DNA of 64,000 nucleotides from Bradysia coprophila (GCF_014529535.1 NW_023503296.1:372001-436000), one strand, 5' to 3'. Shown: positions 13,501-25,589, numbered from the stretch's first letter. Numbers and translations are program-made. The notes: a model not told the origin generated them from the sequence alone.

Positions 13501-16500
13501 ATGTACTCGACCGATATCGAAAATGAATTCGATCTAATGCAAAAGTACAGAGGTAAAGTTAACGAAAAGTCAATCAGATCAATTCAGCAGTACTACCGGT
13601 CGTATAAGTTGATGAAGGCTTCACGAACATCTTTTGTGAAACTTCGAAATGCTGCTGTAAAAATTCAACGACGCTTCCGGGCAACGAGAAAAATGAGAAT
13701 AGAACGAAAGAAATTTCTTGACTTGAAGAAATTCACAATTTTGATGCAGAAACGATACAAAAACTCTGTGACCATGCGTATTGAACGTAGGAAATATGTA
13801 GCTCTGCGGAATGCCACTCTATTTTCACAAAAAAAAATTCGGCGGAACCAACAAAGCAAAATTGCTCGCCAAAACTTTCTGAGTTTAAAAATTGCCACCA
13901 TCTCTATTCAAGCTCGCTTTAGAGCAACAATGTCAATGAGACTCGACCGCCAAAAATACCTCCATCTAAGGAACGTGACAATATTTTTGCAAAGACGTTA
14001 TCGGGCCAATGCCTTGATGAGACAGCAACGTTCCGCTTATGTGGAACTGCGGAAATCAATTATATCGGTACAAAGACGGTATCGAGCAAAGCGAGCAATG
14101 ATCGCTGCTCGAGACCAATTCCAACGATACGTAAAAGCTGTTTTAGTCATTCAACCTCGTTTTCGAGCAACAATGGGAATGAGATTAGAACGCCAAAAAT
14201 ACCTCCATCTAAGGAACGTGACAATATTTTTGCAAAGACGTTATCGGGCCAATGCCTTGATGAGACAACCACGTTCGGATTACGTGAAACTGCGGCAAGC
14301 AATTATATCGGTACAACGACGATACCGAGCAAAGAAAACAGTAGATGCTGATCATCACCAATTACAAAGACACACTCGAGCGGCTTTGGTAATTCAATCT
14401 CGTTTTCGAGCAACAATCAAATTTCGAAAGGAACTTCAGGAATACCTGTGCCTAAGGAAGTCCACTCTCTTTATTCAGAGGCGGTTCAGGGCAAATGTGC
14501 TCATGTTGAAGCAACGTTCGGATTATGTGAAACTGCGGATATCAATTGTATCGGTACAAAGACGGTATCGAGCTAAGCGAGCAATGATTGCTGTTCGAGA
14601 CCAATTCCAACGATACAAGAAAGCGGTTTTGGTCATTCAACCTCGTTTTCGAGCAACAAGAGAAATGAGATTAGAACGCCAAAAATACCTCCATCGAAGG
14701 AATGTGACAATATTTTTGCAGAAACGTTACCGGGCCAATGCATTGACGAAGAAACAGCGTTCCGACTATGTAAAATTACGCCAAGCAATTATATTGGTAC
14801 AAAGACGATACCGGGCAAAGAGAACATTAGTTGCTGATCGTCACCTATTACAAAGACGCATTCGAGCCGCTTTGGTAATTCAATCTCGTTTTCGAGCAAC
14901 AATTGAAATGCGAAAAGAACGTCAGAAATACCTGCGTCTAAGCAAGGCCACTATCTTTATTCAAAGGTGTTTTAGGGCCAATGCACTCATGATAAAGCAA
15001 CGTTCGAATTATGTTAAACTACGGCAAGAAATTGTATCGGTACAAAGATGGTATCGGGCGAAGAAATTAATGGTTGTTGTGCGGGATCAATTTCAACGAC
15101 ATAAGAAAGCGATTTTGGTCATTCAAACTCGCTTTAGAGCAACAAAGGAAATGCGAAAGGATCGTCAGAATTACCTGCATCTAATCAATGTTACTATCTT
15201 TATTCAGAGGCGTGTTCGAGCCAATACGGTGATGAAGAAACAACATTTGGATTATCTAAGACTACGACGAGCAGTTATGTCGGTACAAAGACGATACCGG
15301 GCAAAGAGAGAAATGATCACCGTTCGAGAACAATTTCAACGAAACAAGACAGCGGTTTTGGTCATTCAATCTCGTTTTAGAGCAACAAAGAAAATGGTAC
15401 TCGAACGCCACAAATATCTTCGGCTAAGAGAGGTCACTACATGTTTGCAGAGGCGTTCGCGAGCCAATGTATTGATGAAAAAGGAGCGCTTGAACTATGT
15501 GACGCTAGAGAAGGCAATTATTTCCGTTCAAAGACGTTATCGAGCAAATAGGTCAATGGTCGCTGACCGAGAGCAATTTTATCGTTACAAGAAATCGGTT
15601 TCCGTTATTCAAGCACACTTCCGAGCAACAATAAAAATGAGAATGGAACTCCTGGAATATAAGTGTCTGAGGAACGCCACAATTCTCGTTCAAGCGAAAT
15701 TTCGTGCAAACAGTACCCGACTCAAGTATTTGAAGTTAAAGCAAGCAGCTATTATCATTCAGCGTAAATTCCAAGCAAAGCGATCCATGAAATTGGACCG
15801 AAAATCCTATATAACGCTACGGGACTGTTGTATACTGTTGCAGAGACGTTTTCGTGCTAAAAAACTTGGTCAGTGTCAACGTTTAGATTACTTGCAAATG
15901 AAGAGAGCGGCATTAATCATAGCACAGCGATGGCGTGCTACAAAAGCTATGCATGCGGAACGACAGAAGTTTTTACAGGCTCGACGGGACGTAATTTTTA
16001 TCCAACAAAAATTCAGAGGTCACAAACTAATGCTTACGGAACAAAATGAGTTCCAGCGAATTCAGAAAGCACATCAACGGGTAACTGAAAGGAAGCGAAA
16101 TATGTGTGCAACTAAGATACAAGCAATCTGGCGAGGTTGGTCTGTCCGAAATCGAAAAACCGAACGATCATTAATTTTACGAAAAATCCGACGAAAAGTC
16201 GGACGAATTAGCAAACATGTTAGGGAAGAGAAAATTCTGGAAAATGTTTTGCGAGAGCAGGTAGCTATATTAAAGAAGAAAAACAATTCAGCGGGATTAC
16301 TTAATGTACTCCGTGCTGTCGGTGAGTCTTTTCTGTGAAATTCAAAACTTCCAACGCTAAACACATTTCCATTTCGCACATAGCTCAAACATCACGAACT
16401 GTACCAAATGCTCTCGCCAAACATTCGTTGTTCATATCGAATTTTTGCTATGCAAAAATGTTGCAAGCTGGCCGATCAGAATCAGACAAATTGCTGATAG

Positions 16501-17063
16501 AGCAGTGTAGTTCGATCATTTTGAATATGGCCAGATGCAACGTAACTAAAAAACATTCATTCCAAGTACGACAAAAGTTGCCTTCCACATCAATTGCATC
16601 ATCACTCTTCAGATCATTTTCAGTTTAAAAACTTGAATACGATTGCTCAAGTGCTGTTACGTTGGTGTGATAAGGACAGCGAAATTTTCAACACCCTGTG
16701 CACTGTAATGTACATATTCAGTCTGACCCCACGGTTCAATGAGGTATCACCAATTCATCAACGACGATCACCACTGGCTCATTCAAATTAAATTTTCAGC
16801 AAATTCAAATTTTCATGAAAACTTCTCAAGCGGTTTTTATGTTCGACGAAATGAAGCGACGAATTGTTAGAAAGGACAATATGACAAGGCACAAAATGGA
16901 AAAGTCAGTGTCACATCGTAATTTGGTTGCTCTTAAAGTACAGCCACTGAATGAGTTGCCAAGTGAAAAGTCGGATTTTGGTATGTTATCGGTTGGATCG
17001 CGAAGACCTTACATTTTCTCTTCATCAATTTTCGCTTACAATACTGTTGTGCGGGAATTTTAA
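13501..17063 (+). CDS. asp paralogue: IQ repeats and C-terminal domain only
   Basis: This intact four-exon gene (13501-16321, 16384-16565, 16624-16743, 16800-17063) gives 1128 residues. It repeats only the second half of asp. There is no ASH region and no CH domain; the protein starts MYSTDIENEFDLMQKYRG and enters IQ motifs at about residue 22. I count 32 IQ motifs spaced 27 residues apart, then CATKIQAIWRGW near 868, followed by the C-terminal helical region (NTIAQVLLRWCDKDSEIFNTLC, RRPYIFSSSIFAYNTVV). Exons 2-4 are 182, 120 and 264 nt, the same lengths and phases as the last three asp exons. So it arose by DNA-level tandem duplication, not by retrocopying. All frames and splice sites are intact, which argues for function. 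Without the microtubule-binding half it may act as a light-chain-binding scaffold or a competitor of asp; that is inference. An in-frame stop lies about 60 bases upstream and no CH-like exon was found between the two genes. A poly(A) signal lies at 17069. Confidence 0.85.
13940..15700 (+). repeat. 243-bp higher-order repeat (3 x 81 bp) inside the asp paralogue
   Basis: The 81-bp IQ unit is arranged in triplets of types RFRAT, RYRAN and RYRAK. Near-identical text (CCAAAAATACCTCCATCTAAGG) recurs around 13950 and 14193 (243 bp apart) and in slightly changed form near 14679 (486 bp further). IQ motifs in asp itself do not show such close copies. This points to recent unequal exchange or gene conversion within the paralogue. 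Confidence 0.8.
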
Positions 17064-17068
17064 GTCGA

Positions 17069-17074
17069 ATAAAT
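17069..17074 (+). terminator. Polyadenylation signal of the asp paralogue
   Basis: AATAAA begins six bases after the TAA stop codon at 17061-17063; other AT-rich candidates may lie further on. Confidence 0.45.
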
Positions 17075-17265
17075 ATTCCTTAAATTTTGTACTTTGTTTG
17101 GATGATTCAAAGCTGATTAGCAACGATTTGTTAAATGATACTATTCTCAAGTTACGAGTTGGTCTAAAGAATATGTTTCTGAATAATTACGCTCCTTGAA
17201 TGTTCTGGATTTATGGGTATGTACAAGACAAGCTTTTGCTGGTAGAATTTCGATGGGATTATATT

Positions 17266-17715
17266 AAACCGGGAGATAAAAAAATCAAAAAGGGAAATAT
17301 TTTTGGAGATAAAAAATTCACAGTTGGAGATATGAAATTCATAAAAGGAGTTAAAAACAATTAATATAGGAGATATAAATATCAAATTTCGAGATAGAAA
17401 ATACAATCTTGGAGATAATAATTTCGCTTTGGAGATAAATATTTAAATTTTGGAAATAATTTAAATAGTAAAAGAGATAAATTAATTGAAAATGAAGTTA
17501 AAAAACATAAAAGAGGAGATAAATATATATTAAAATGGAAATATTTAATTTAAAAAGGGAGATATCGAAATTAATAAAATGGAGATAAAATAAATTCAAA
17601 GTGGAGATATAAAATTCAAAAAATGGAGATAAAAAAATTAGAAATGGAAGTAAAAATCGAAGATAAAAAATTCGAAATTGCAGATAAATATTTAAAAACC
17701 GGGAGTTTACTATCA
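17266..17715 (+). repeat. Degenerate GGAGATA-A(n) array
   Basis: About twenty imperfect units of the form GGAGATAAAAAATTCAAAA, 18-22 bp each, interrupted by variants (GGAAATA, GAAGTTA). The G-rich core on the plus strand stands out from purely A/T sequence. No coding potential. Confidence 0.65.
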
Positions 17716-19438
17716 AAAAATGATCTGATAGATAGATGAATTGTGGTTGCCCACGGTGTTAGTTAAAATTTTTTCGAATGTCAATTGGGTTCTTAGGGTC
17801 GCAACAATTTCTTTTTAGTCTATATTAATAGAAGGAGGAAGTGTTCATTTAATGGATGCGACATTCTTTTTCTGTATAGCGAGTGCAATTCATTGTATTA
17901 AATAGCTTCTCAATTAGTTAACATTTTGACTATGATTTTGCTAGCTATTTTCTTCAACAAATCACACATGTAGTCCCATTCACCTTTTTCCTATGACTCT
18001 GTATTAAGTTATTAACAGATTCATGCCTAGATCGTGTACCGGACGAGTATCTTCGAACAACATTATTGGGCAACTGCCCGTTTCGATGTTTAGACGAGCT
18101 TCGGTGTATCGCAGGTAAGTAAATTTCACTTAAAAGGGAAGAGCTCGGGGAAGAGATAAACTGATAATTCTAAAATGAGATTCGATCGCAGGAAAAAATA
18201 TTTTTTTCAATAAATGCAACTCGTATCAAGTTTTTATTTTAGATTTTATTTGCAATTTCAGGGTCATTTTGTTACAAATCGGCAAAGTTCAAAAACAAGC
18301 CATTTACAAAACGAAAGATTATTGAAGAGTTGTAAGGTTGCAACTTCATTTTAGCTGCGGTCTGTTTTCTAGTTTTCGAACTCAAGGAAGATAAAATAGT
18401 TACAAATGTGAGTCGTTGTTCAAAATCCAGATACAAACCCTTGTGAATGGGTTAACACAATTCACCTTAATATCCATCTTAAGATATATAGTTCCACTGT
18501 TCTAACTCAAGTAAACAACTTGAAGCGCTGCAGGCTAATTTTTTAAGATTTTTCGATTTACCACTCATGTGTGCTAGATTCGTCTCTAATGATAACGATC
18601 TTCAACTTTTTTTTACAAAAACGAAAAAAGAAAAAAAAGTAAGATTTTGCGGTGAGGGTCAAACTTTAAAAGTTTAGGCTTTTATTAAAGTCGAACAACT
18701 ATTACTAAAACCAATACTTTAAGGTATAGATTCTTAGAAATACAGTTAGAGACAATGCAATTTCAGGATGAATTTGCTTCAGCTGTTTTTAAGCTAATCC
18801 AAATATAAAAACAAAACTGTTTATAGGTTTCTTTCATCGTACAGTAAAAACCCAATGAAAGCATACTCAATAGGTGGGTAAATCCACGTATTTTGTGACA
18901 GTGATTTTTCTCTTTCACTCTCACAACATCACCACTGTATTGTAGCGATAGCGCTCTACAATATCCATTTTCACATTTGGTAACATGACTTACTTTGGTG
19001 CATATTCGTACATTGAAAAGAGACAAAATTCTGTTTTGGTAACATGACTTACGCTGGAATTTCCAAGGTATGGTCTAATGTCAAAATTTCTATGGAGTGT
19101 AGGAAATAGCAATTTCATATAAACAAACTCACCTTTCAATGATTTTAATTGAGAGGTGAATTTTTTAGATAAAATCGCTATTTCCTCCGGATTGTATGGA
19201 CATTGGAAAGACTGACTCGAAGGAGTGACGAGAGCAATTTCCTCAATCTATTTTACATCGTGAAAACTAAAAAGGTGTTTCATAAAAAGAGGCCCTAGAA
19301 ACCAAAATGGTCCAGGGCGCTGAATATGCTGGATGCGGCACTGTGCCTGCCACTAAAATTTTGCACAATTAGAGCGCTTGCTATGAAAACTGACTCAAGT
19401 TTCAAAAATTTGTATGCACATTACATGACGTAATAAAA
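17716..19438. other. Intergenic, mostly featureless; one exon-like segment
   Basis: AT-rich DNA between the asp paralogue and the second GGAGATA array. The only gene-like piece is a segment at 18023-18114 with an ATG, an open 30-codon frame and a strong GTAAGT donor (see findings). A loose inverted repeat lies around 19070-19215. Confidence 0.45.
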
Positions 19439-19860
19439 TTCAAAAATTGAGATAATTTTCACTAAATTTTGGAATTAAAAAAATTAATTTTGGAAATAAA
19501 TAAAATAAAAAGATAATAAAAAACTAAATTCTGAAAATGAAAAATTTAGTTTTGGAGATAAATGAATATATTTTACAGATAAAAAAATTTAATTTTGAAC
19601 ATAAATATATATTAAAATGAAAATTTTAAATTAAAAATTGGAGATAACGATATTACAAAAATGGAGATAAAAAATAATTAAAATGAAGATATTAAATTCA
19701 AAAAAGGAGACGGTATGACTCCAAATTTAATTTTATTATCTCCTGTTTTTAATTATTTATCTGCAATTTCAAATATTTTATCTTCGACTTTTAATTTTAT
19801 ACCTCCATTTCTGTTTTTTATATCTCCTTTTTTGATTTTTATATCTCCCGTTTATTACTA
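19439..19860. repeat. Two GGAGATA arrays in opposite orientation
   Basis: From 19439 to about 19712 the GGAGATA/GGAAATA units read on the plus strand. From about 19729 to 19852 the same units read on the minus strand (TTATCTCC, TATATCTCC). The switch point is near 19715. Together with 17266-17715 it appears to be one repeat family broken and inverted. Confidence 0.6.
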
Positions 19861-20104
19861 TCCAATTTCGATGATGTTAAGTTTACAGAATCGCACGAAC
19901 TCCGTTTACGAAAAAGTTCTCCGTTTTCATTCCGTTTTGCCTCCGTAGTATTAAAAAAATATATTAAAGATCATTATTATTATTTTTTTTTTTAATTTGC
20001 ATTTTTTATTCATTTGATTTTGTTATACAATTAAATTACATAAATAGAAGAATTTTTGAAATTATCACAAGAATACGTTAGCATCACTATTATCACAGAA
20101 GGTA

Positions 20105-21716
20105 TTACGGATGCTCACTGCATTGCCCCTCTGGATGGCAATTGAAATCCGTTGGAGCAAAAAATCCAGACTTCGCGGTTCGCCGGTTTTGCGTTTCATA
20201 AGTTTTCCCAAATTTGACAAAAACAAACGATTCGAATGCCACGGGCGTGAAATGGTAACGACGCTTCAAGTCAATGTAATGGTTGTGTTTGTCGCGTTCT
20301 GCATGATCAGCTGCAGCCCCACTTTTGTTGGATGTTAGATTGATGTACGATGGAGCTACAGTGTCAACCACTGTAACGTCCCAGATTAACGATCTTCCGT
20401 GGCTCCAGACCTTGTGGTTCCCGAGTGTTCGGAAATCCGGCAGATGCAATAGCCATTGATATGATATTGTTTATTTCGGTGTGTCTGGCGTATTTACCAA
20501 TCTGCATGATAGCCCATGGTGACCATTTGAATTGAATATATACCCACAAACACAAACGTGTGGTTCACAAATCAGGCTACCCAAACGCATTGCCACTGCG
20601 ATTCTCGCGGCGTCGTTGTCCAACAGAAGGCCCAATTGATGAGAAGGAACAGCTTGCAGCCACTTTGATGATGTTTTTGTTGATGACGCAAGAAGTCTAG
20701 CTCGATCAATTTGGTCACTGAATGACATCAACTCATTGAAAATGCATTTCACTCGCAACAAATCCCAGGACGATTGACCCATTTTTTGATCTGATTTTGA
20801 AGGTATAAACTCAGGTGGATACGATTCGATCGATGCGTTAAATTGATCATTTATGACACTCAAGTTAAATTTCGCGAGAATTCGGTTTGCCAAAGCTTGT
20901 GATTGATAAACCGAAGCAAAGTACGCTGGGTGAGCCAAATCGACTAATTTTCTGATGCCTATGATCTGATGTGTTAATTTCATTATTGCTAGACAAAACG
21001 CCACTGATGCACATTGCAATTGGACTGGTCTGGAGAAGACTGGCGTTTTTTCGGTCAAGGATTCTATTTCTGAAATTCTAGCTCCCATCCAAAACGGCTT
21101 CGGCATCAAAGGTGGTGCAGAAGCGATTGTGCATGCCGTCCGAACATTCATTGAGGCTCAACACAGTTGCCCAACGGCAACTATAAAATTTGACTTCAGG
21201 AATGCATTTAACGAACTGTTCCGGAAACTATTGCTCAGTACCATTAAGGATAAAGCTCCATCATTATATCCAATGTTACGCCAAGCCTACAGCTGTCCAT
21301 CCAGCCTCTTCTTTGGAGACATAATAATCGATTCGCAAAGAGGTACTCAACAAGGCGATCCTTGTGCATTGTAACATTGGATATAATGATGGAGCTTTAT
21401 CCTTAATGGTACTGAGCAATAGTTTCCGGAACAGTTCGTTAAATGCATTCCTGAAGTCAAATTTTATAATTGCCGTTGGGCAACTGTGTTGAGCCTCAAT
21501 GAATGTTCGGACGGCATGCACAATCGCTTCTGCACCACCTTTGATGCCGAAGCCGTTTTGGATGGGAGCTAGAATTTCAGAAATAGAATCCTTGACCGAA
21601 AAAACGCCAATCTTTCCCGCCAATCTTCTCCAGACCAGTCCAATTGCGATAGGCCTAATGTCTCCATTCAATTTCGCCATGTAACAAGAATCGTATGCTG
21701 GTATATTATCGCGCAC
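20105..21716 (-). pseudogene. Reverse-transcriptase retroelement remnant with internal inverted duplication
   Basis: The minus strand from 21716 reads RPIAIGLVWRRLAGKIGVF, then LAPIQNGFGIKGGAEAIVHA and KFDFRNAFNELFRKLLL, the fingers/palm start of a retroelement reverse transcriptase. The catalytic second aspartate box is not found. After 21371 the order breaks: 21017-21370 carries the same segment on the plus strand, ending with the QRGTQQGDP motif. Further left, minus-strand text resumes with the C-terminal part of the same kind of protein (HHGLSCRLV at 20500-20520, SLIWDVTVVDTVAPSY at 20325-20375), with a frameshift near 20470. The element is therefore rearranged, frameshifted and dead. The family is a non-LTR-like reverse transcriptase common in animal genomes; I do not assign a clade. 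Confidence 0.75.
21017..21650. repeat. Inverted repeat of RT sequence, about 270-bp arms
   Basis: Left arm about 21017-21286, right arm about 21372-21650, with a spacer of about 85 bp. Arms match almost base for base (for example GGCTTCGGCATCAAAGGTGG on both), differing by a short deletion in the left arm and a few substitutions. Confidence 0.8.
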
Positions 21717-22854
21717 GATGTCTTGCCAACCTCGGCTTCGCCTAGTGCGCTACTATACAGCATACGATTCGTGAAGAAAATCGAATGATTACCGAATTAG
21801 TGTGACTTCAGTAATACGTGGCTTTTGTCGCACTAGTGCGATAAAATACGTTAATACGACATTGCACACAGGTAGCGTAAGTTACAAATACTTAAAAATA
21901 CTTAGTTACAAAGTAAGTTACTGAATTGCATGAAATGTAATAACACACTTTTATCTCAAAAATTCATTTTCATTCACTGACACGGTGGGGCTGAACGAAC
22001 TTTAAATAAAAGTGGAAGTTAACATCCCGGGTTTTTTCATAAGTGGAGTTGAGGGAGGGAATGCTATTCAAGCAAACAAGTTTAAGAAAAATCCCCTGAG
22101 CTTTTTCTGAGAAAGACCATCAGCGTCAGCCATTGGAATTGATAGAGGGACAAGTTCTAAATTTTACAGTGTAAAATTTATAGCTCTTGACATTTTCTTC
22201 ATAGAGCAATAGCAGCTGAAAGTCAAAATTTCAGCATGTTGAAAGACTGATATCTCTAAATGGTACTCACAACTAGTTTTCCAAACCCTTTCACGATATC
22301 ACGATATAAATGATCAAAAATTCCAATAACCTTACAAAATTTGCTTTTAACCCAAATCAAATAATAATGTCGATCGATTCAATAATTATGTCAAGTTAAT
22401 ATAGTGAACAATAAGCTTCGTATGGCTTTTTGGTTGTCATACAATAATTCATGAAGAAGGATCCAGAAGCTCAGACTCTTCAACTCAAGGAAATAAAAAC
22501 AATGAAAACATGGAATGACTTGCTTAAATATGAAGTTGAGCTATATATGTGTGCTTTTACAAGTAAAAGTAGGTCACCCAACCCATTTTTGGGTTGAAAC
22601 ACAAAAGGCCTTTGTCGTCAGCCTGATTGAAATTACGACACATTAAAGTAGTTAGTTTCGTTGAAACAAAATCAATCTGGATTAATATATGCTAAATGAA
22701 TTACAGGTAAATTTATTAAAAAATATCGGTAATACCTACCGGTTTTTGAAAATGTACGTTAAATGCATTCAAAATTAATAAAAGAAAATTTTCAAAATCT
22801 CGTAGGCTGAAAAATATAATCAACCGGTGATAAAATTTGTAAATAATCGATACA

Positions 22855-23060
22855 ATGTAAATCGAATGTTCAAATGTTTTATAGATAATCGATGAATATC
22901 GACTGATAATCGAATTATCAGTTGATATTTATTGAATTAACAGCCGAGATTTACTGATTATCAGTCGAGATTGACCGATTTTCAGTTAACATTTACCGAT
23001 TATCGATAAAACATTCGATTGATATTGATTTTTTGAATAGATCGATAATTAGAAATAATG
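22855..23060. repeat. CGAT/ATCG-rich degenerate repeat with inverted arms
   Basis: GATAATCGAT, ATTATCGATA and related words recur about ten times. AAATCGAATGTT..ATGTTTTATAGATAATCGAT on the left is matched in reverse by ATTATCGATAAAACATTCGATT near 22995. Confidence 0.45.
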
Positions 23061-23209
23061 AATAGTCGATATTCTATCGAACATGCCTAAACTCTCTGAT
23101 ATTGCTTACCTTTTATTTGTTTAGTTCGTATACAGATCCTCTTCGTACTCTTTCTTTTTTTTTATCTATTTTGAGGACTTGGTGTCGACCGAGCAGCGAT
23201 TGGCTTTAA

Positions 23210-23509
23210 GAGCGCTCACCCCTTGGCAAAATTCTAGCCTACATTTGTGCGCCAAAACATTCGTTTTTGACGATTTCTCTGAACGAAAGTCTTTTTTTGG
23301 AAAAGTAAAGCCATTAAAGCATGTAAAAATGTGTTACTTTTAAAAGGAAAATTGACTTACAAACCAATTTTTTCTTTAAAAGTAACACATCTTTGCGTGC
23401 TCTTTAATGGTTTTTTTTTCAAAACAAGACTTTCGTTCAGAGAAATCGTCAAAACCGAATGATTTTGCGCACAAATGTAGGCTAGAATTTTGCCAAAGAG
23501 TGAGCGCTC
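23210..23509. mobile_element. piggyBac-like MITE with TTAA target duplication, copy 1
   Basis: TTAA at 23206-23209 and 23510-23513 brackets a 300-bp foldback. The termini are GAGCGCTCACC and its reverse complement, and the arms of about 145 bp nearly fill the element. No coding capacity. The same family recurs at 45113-45511. TTAA duplications are the hallmark of piggyBac-type transposases. Confidence 0.75.
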
Positions 23510-24359
23510 TTAATTTTTTCTTCGACTTCAAGTACAGCTTCAATCAATTTTTTTTTTTCATCATTTTTCCATCCTAAAACTTTATTTGCATTTTTTTACA
23601 GTCGAATTTGTCTTTTCTTAATTATTTTTTTCTTTATTTTTGTTTGTTTTACGTGTTTCACTAAAAAGTACATGCGATCCATTATTTTATTTCATTAAAA
23701 CGTGCGATTACAATTCTACAGTATAAATTATTAACTTCATTAATTATTTTTCCGTATTAATTACAGTCGCTTAGTGGCCGTTTTTGTTTATTCAATTAAA
23801 TTTAAAGATATAATAATTTGATATAATGACGACGTTCTAAATATCCTAAATTTTCTTGTTTTGTTTGTCACGTGTTCCTCTTTAATTTTTTTTCCCTTTT
23901 GTTGCCAGTACTTACGAAGTATACGCTAATTTAACTACACTTTAAACTCATAACAATTAGCCGTATAAAATCAGTTCAAAATCAGTACATTTATATCTGT
24001 TTGTTTGTTAATAATAATAATTAATCAATAACGTATCAACTTTGAGTTAACTGGCTGTATCGATACCACCACATTTAATATCTACGTTAAAACCCTGAAA
24101 CAATGATTTTTTGTTTACTGTAATGCACATAATGCAAATCCCAGAAATCGGTTTATTATTGAAATCATGCACATCAAATGAGGCAACTGAAACATTTAGT
24201 AGACAAGTTAGTCTCAAATACGATGACATTTTGGTTGAGCAATGATTGAATTATATATGTAGCTATAAGTCAACACAGATTCTAGTTTAGTAGTTGTAAT
24301 GGATGTAGTAGACAAAAAAGAATGCCACTTTTATCATTTGTTGACTCTTCCGTATCTCT

Positions 24360-24632
24360 TCCACTTTGTCCGTATGAGACATTCTTTTGAAAAACAGCCT
24401 ACCGAAATCGGACGCATTTTCTAGTGGAATTTTCTGCATGTACCTAGAAAGGACTTCGACCCTAGAAGCCAAAACCACTTTCAAAAAAATTCTTCGAAGC
24501 TTGTGTGGCTGGTGAAAGGCGATCAAAAACCGAAAACTTACAAAGTGCCTTTGCCTTACAGAGTCGTGTGGTCGATTTCGGTAGGCTGTTTTTTAAAAGA
24601 ATACTAACTCTATACAAACGAAGTAGAACTTT
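24360..24632. repeat. Small inverted repeat
   Basis: AAAACAGCCTACCGAAATCG (about 24390-24410) is repeated in reverse as CGATTTCGGTAGGCTGTTTT (about 24575-24594), and the match extends outward with mismatches. Probably a decayed MITE. Confidence 0.5.
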
Positions 24633-24691
24633 GCGCTTTGCTAAACCGTTTTTTTAACACGTCCTAATAGAACATTCTTTCTGTATGAGTG

Positions 24692-25060
24692 TTAGGTTGT
24701 TTCTCAAAAGCAGTTGGTTCTCTTACCCTCGCAAATCCCTCGAATATTTCCAACCAGATTTCTCCGCTGTTATTCACGGCGTATATGCTGTATATGCTTA
24801 CCGGAAGTTTTTTACATAGTCTATACCGCTTCTTTAATTCATTCACCCTCGCCAACGAAAAACTGGTAAGGATAAAGGTTTTTCATCAATGTAATGGACT
24901 CAAAAAATTAGTTTTACGTCTGGCTCTGGACTATGTAACAAACTTCCGGCAAGCATATACTGCCTGTATACGTCCTAAATAAAAGCGAGTAATTTTGGTT
25001 TGAAGTATCCGATGGATTTATGAGAGTAAGAGAACCAACTGCTTTTGAGAAACACCCTAA
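24692..25060. mobile_element. MITE with TTAGG-TGTTTCTC termini
   Basis: Left end TTAGGTTGTTTCTCAAAAG at 24692 and the reverse complement of TTAGGGTGTTTCTCAAAAG ending at 25060. Arms about 130 bp (24692-24822 and 24927-25060) around a spacer of about 100 bp. A TTA/TAA trinucleotide at the ends could be a Harbinger-type or TA target duplication. Confidence 0.6.
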
Positions 25061-25589
25061 TGAGCATCCATAATGTGAGCTGTGTTTCAAGCGTTTCATG
25101 TTTAATGTTTGTGTACGGACACGTATCCTTTTCACATTTTATTCCTATAAAACAAGCCCATCAATTAAATTATTCGTCTTGGTCGATAAGAGATAACAGT
25201 CAAGCAGTCCTAGTTGAGCTATTTTTTTACTCACATTGACTTAGTCAGCAATGACTCTTCAGCGTTCGTGCTAGCAGCAGTGCTGTGACTCAGTAGCTCT
25301 CCGTTTATGTTCTACTTTAACATGAAAGTTGGAAGATTTTTTTAGTTAAATTAAGCAACAGATTTTCATAATTTTGAAGTTTAAAAAAAATTGAACTGAT
25401 GGAAACAACCTTTGAGCATCCTCACAACGCATGAACTCAACATTTTGTTAGTCGACCAACGAATTGCAATATGTTCTTGATCTTGACCAACTTCTTAAAA
25501 ATTGCTGAAAGACTTAATTGCAACATGCCTAATTTGCGGCCGACCATTAATTTGCCAATGGCTCGGATCGGGTAGACCTGTTTCAATTC

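Noticed and set aside
24692..25060. TTAGG at a repeat end as interstitial telomeric DNA
   Set aside because: Only single units, explained by the terminal inverted repeat of a MITE.
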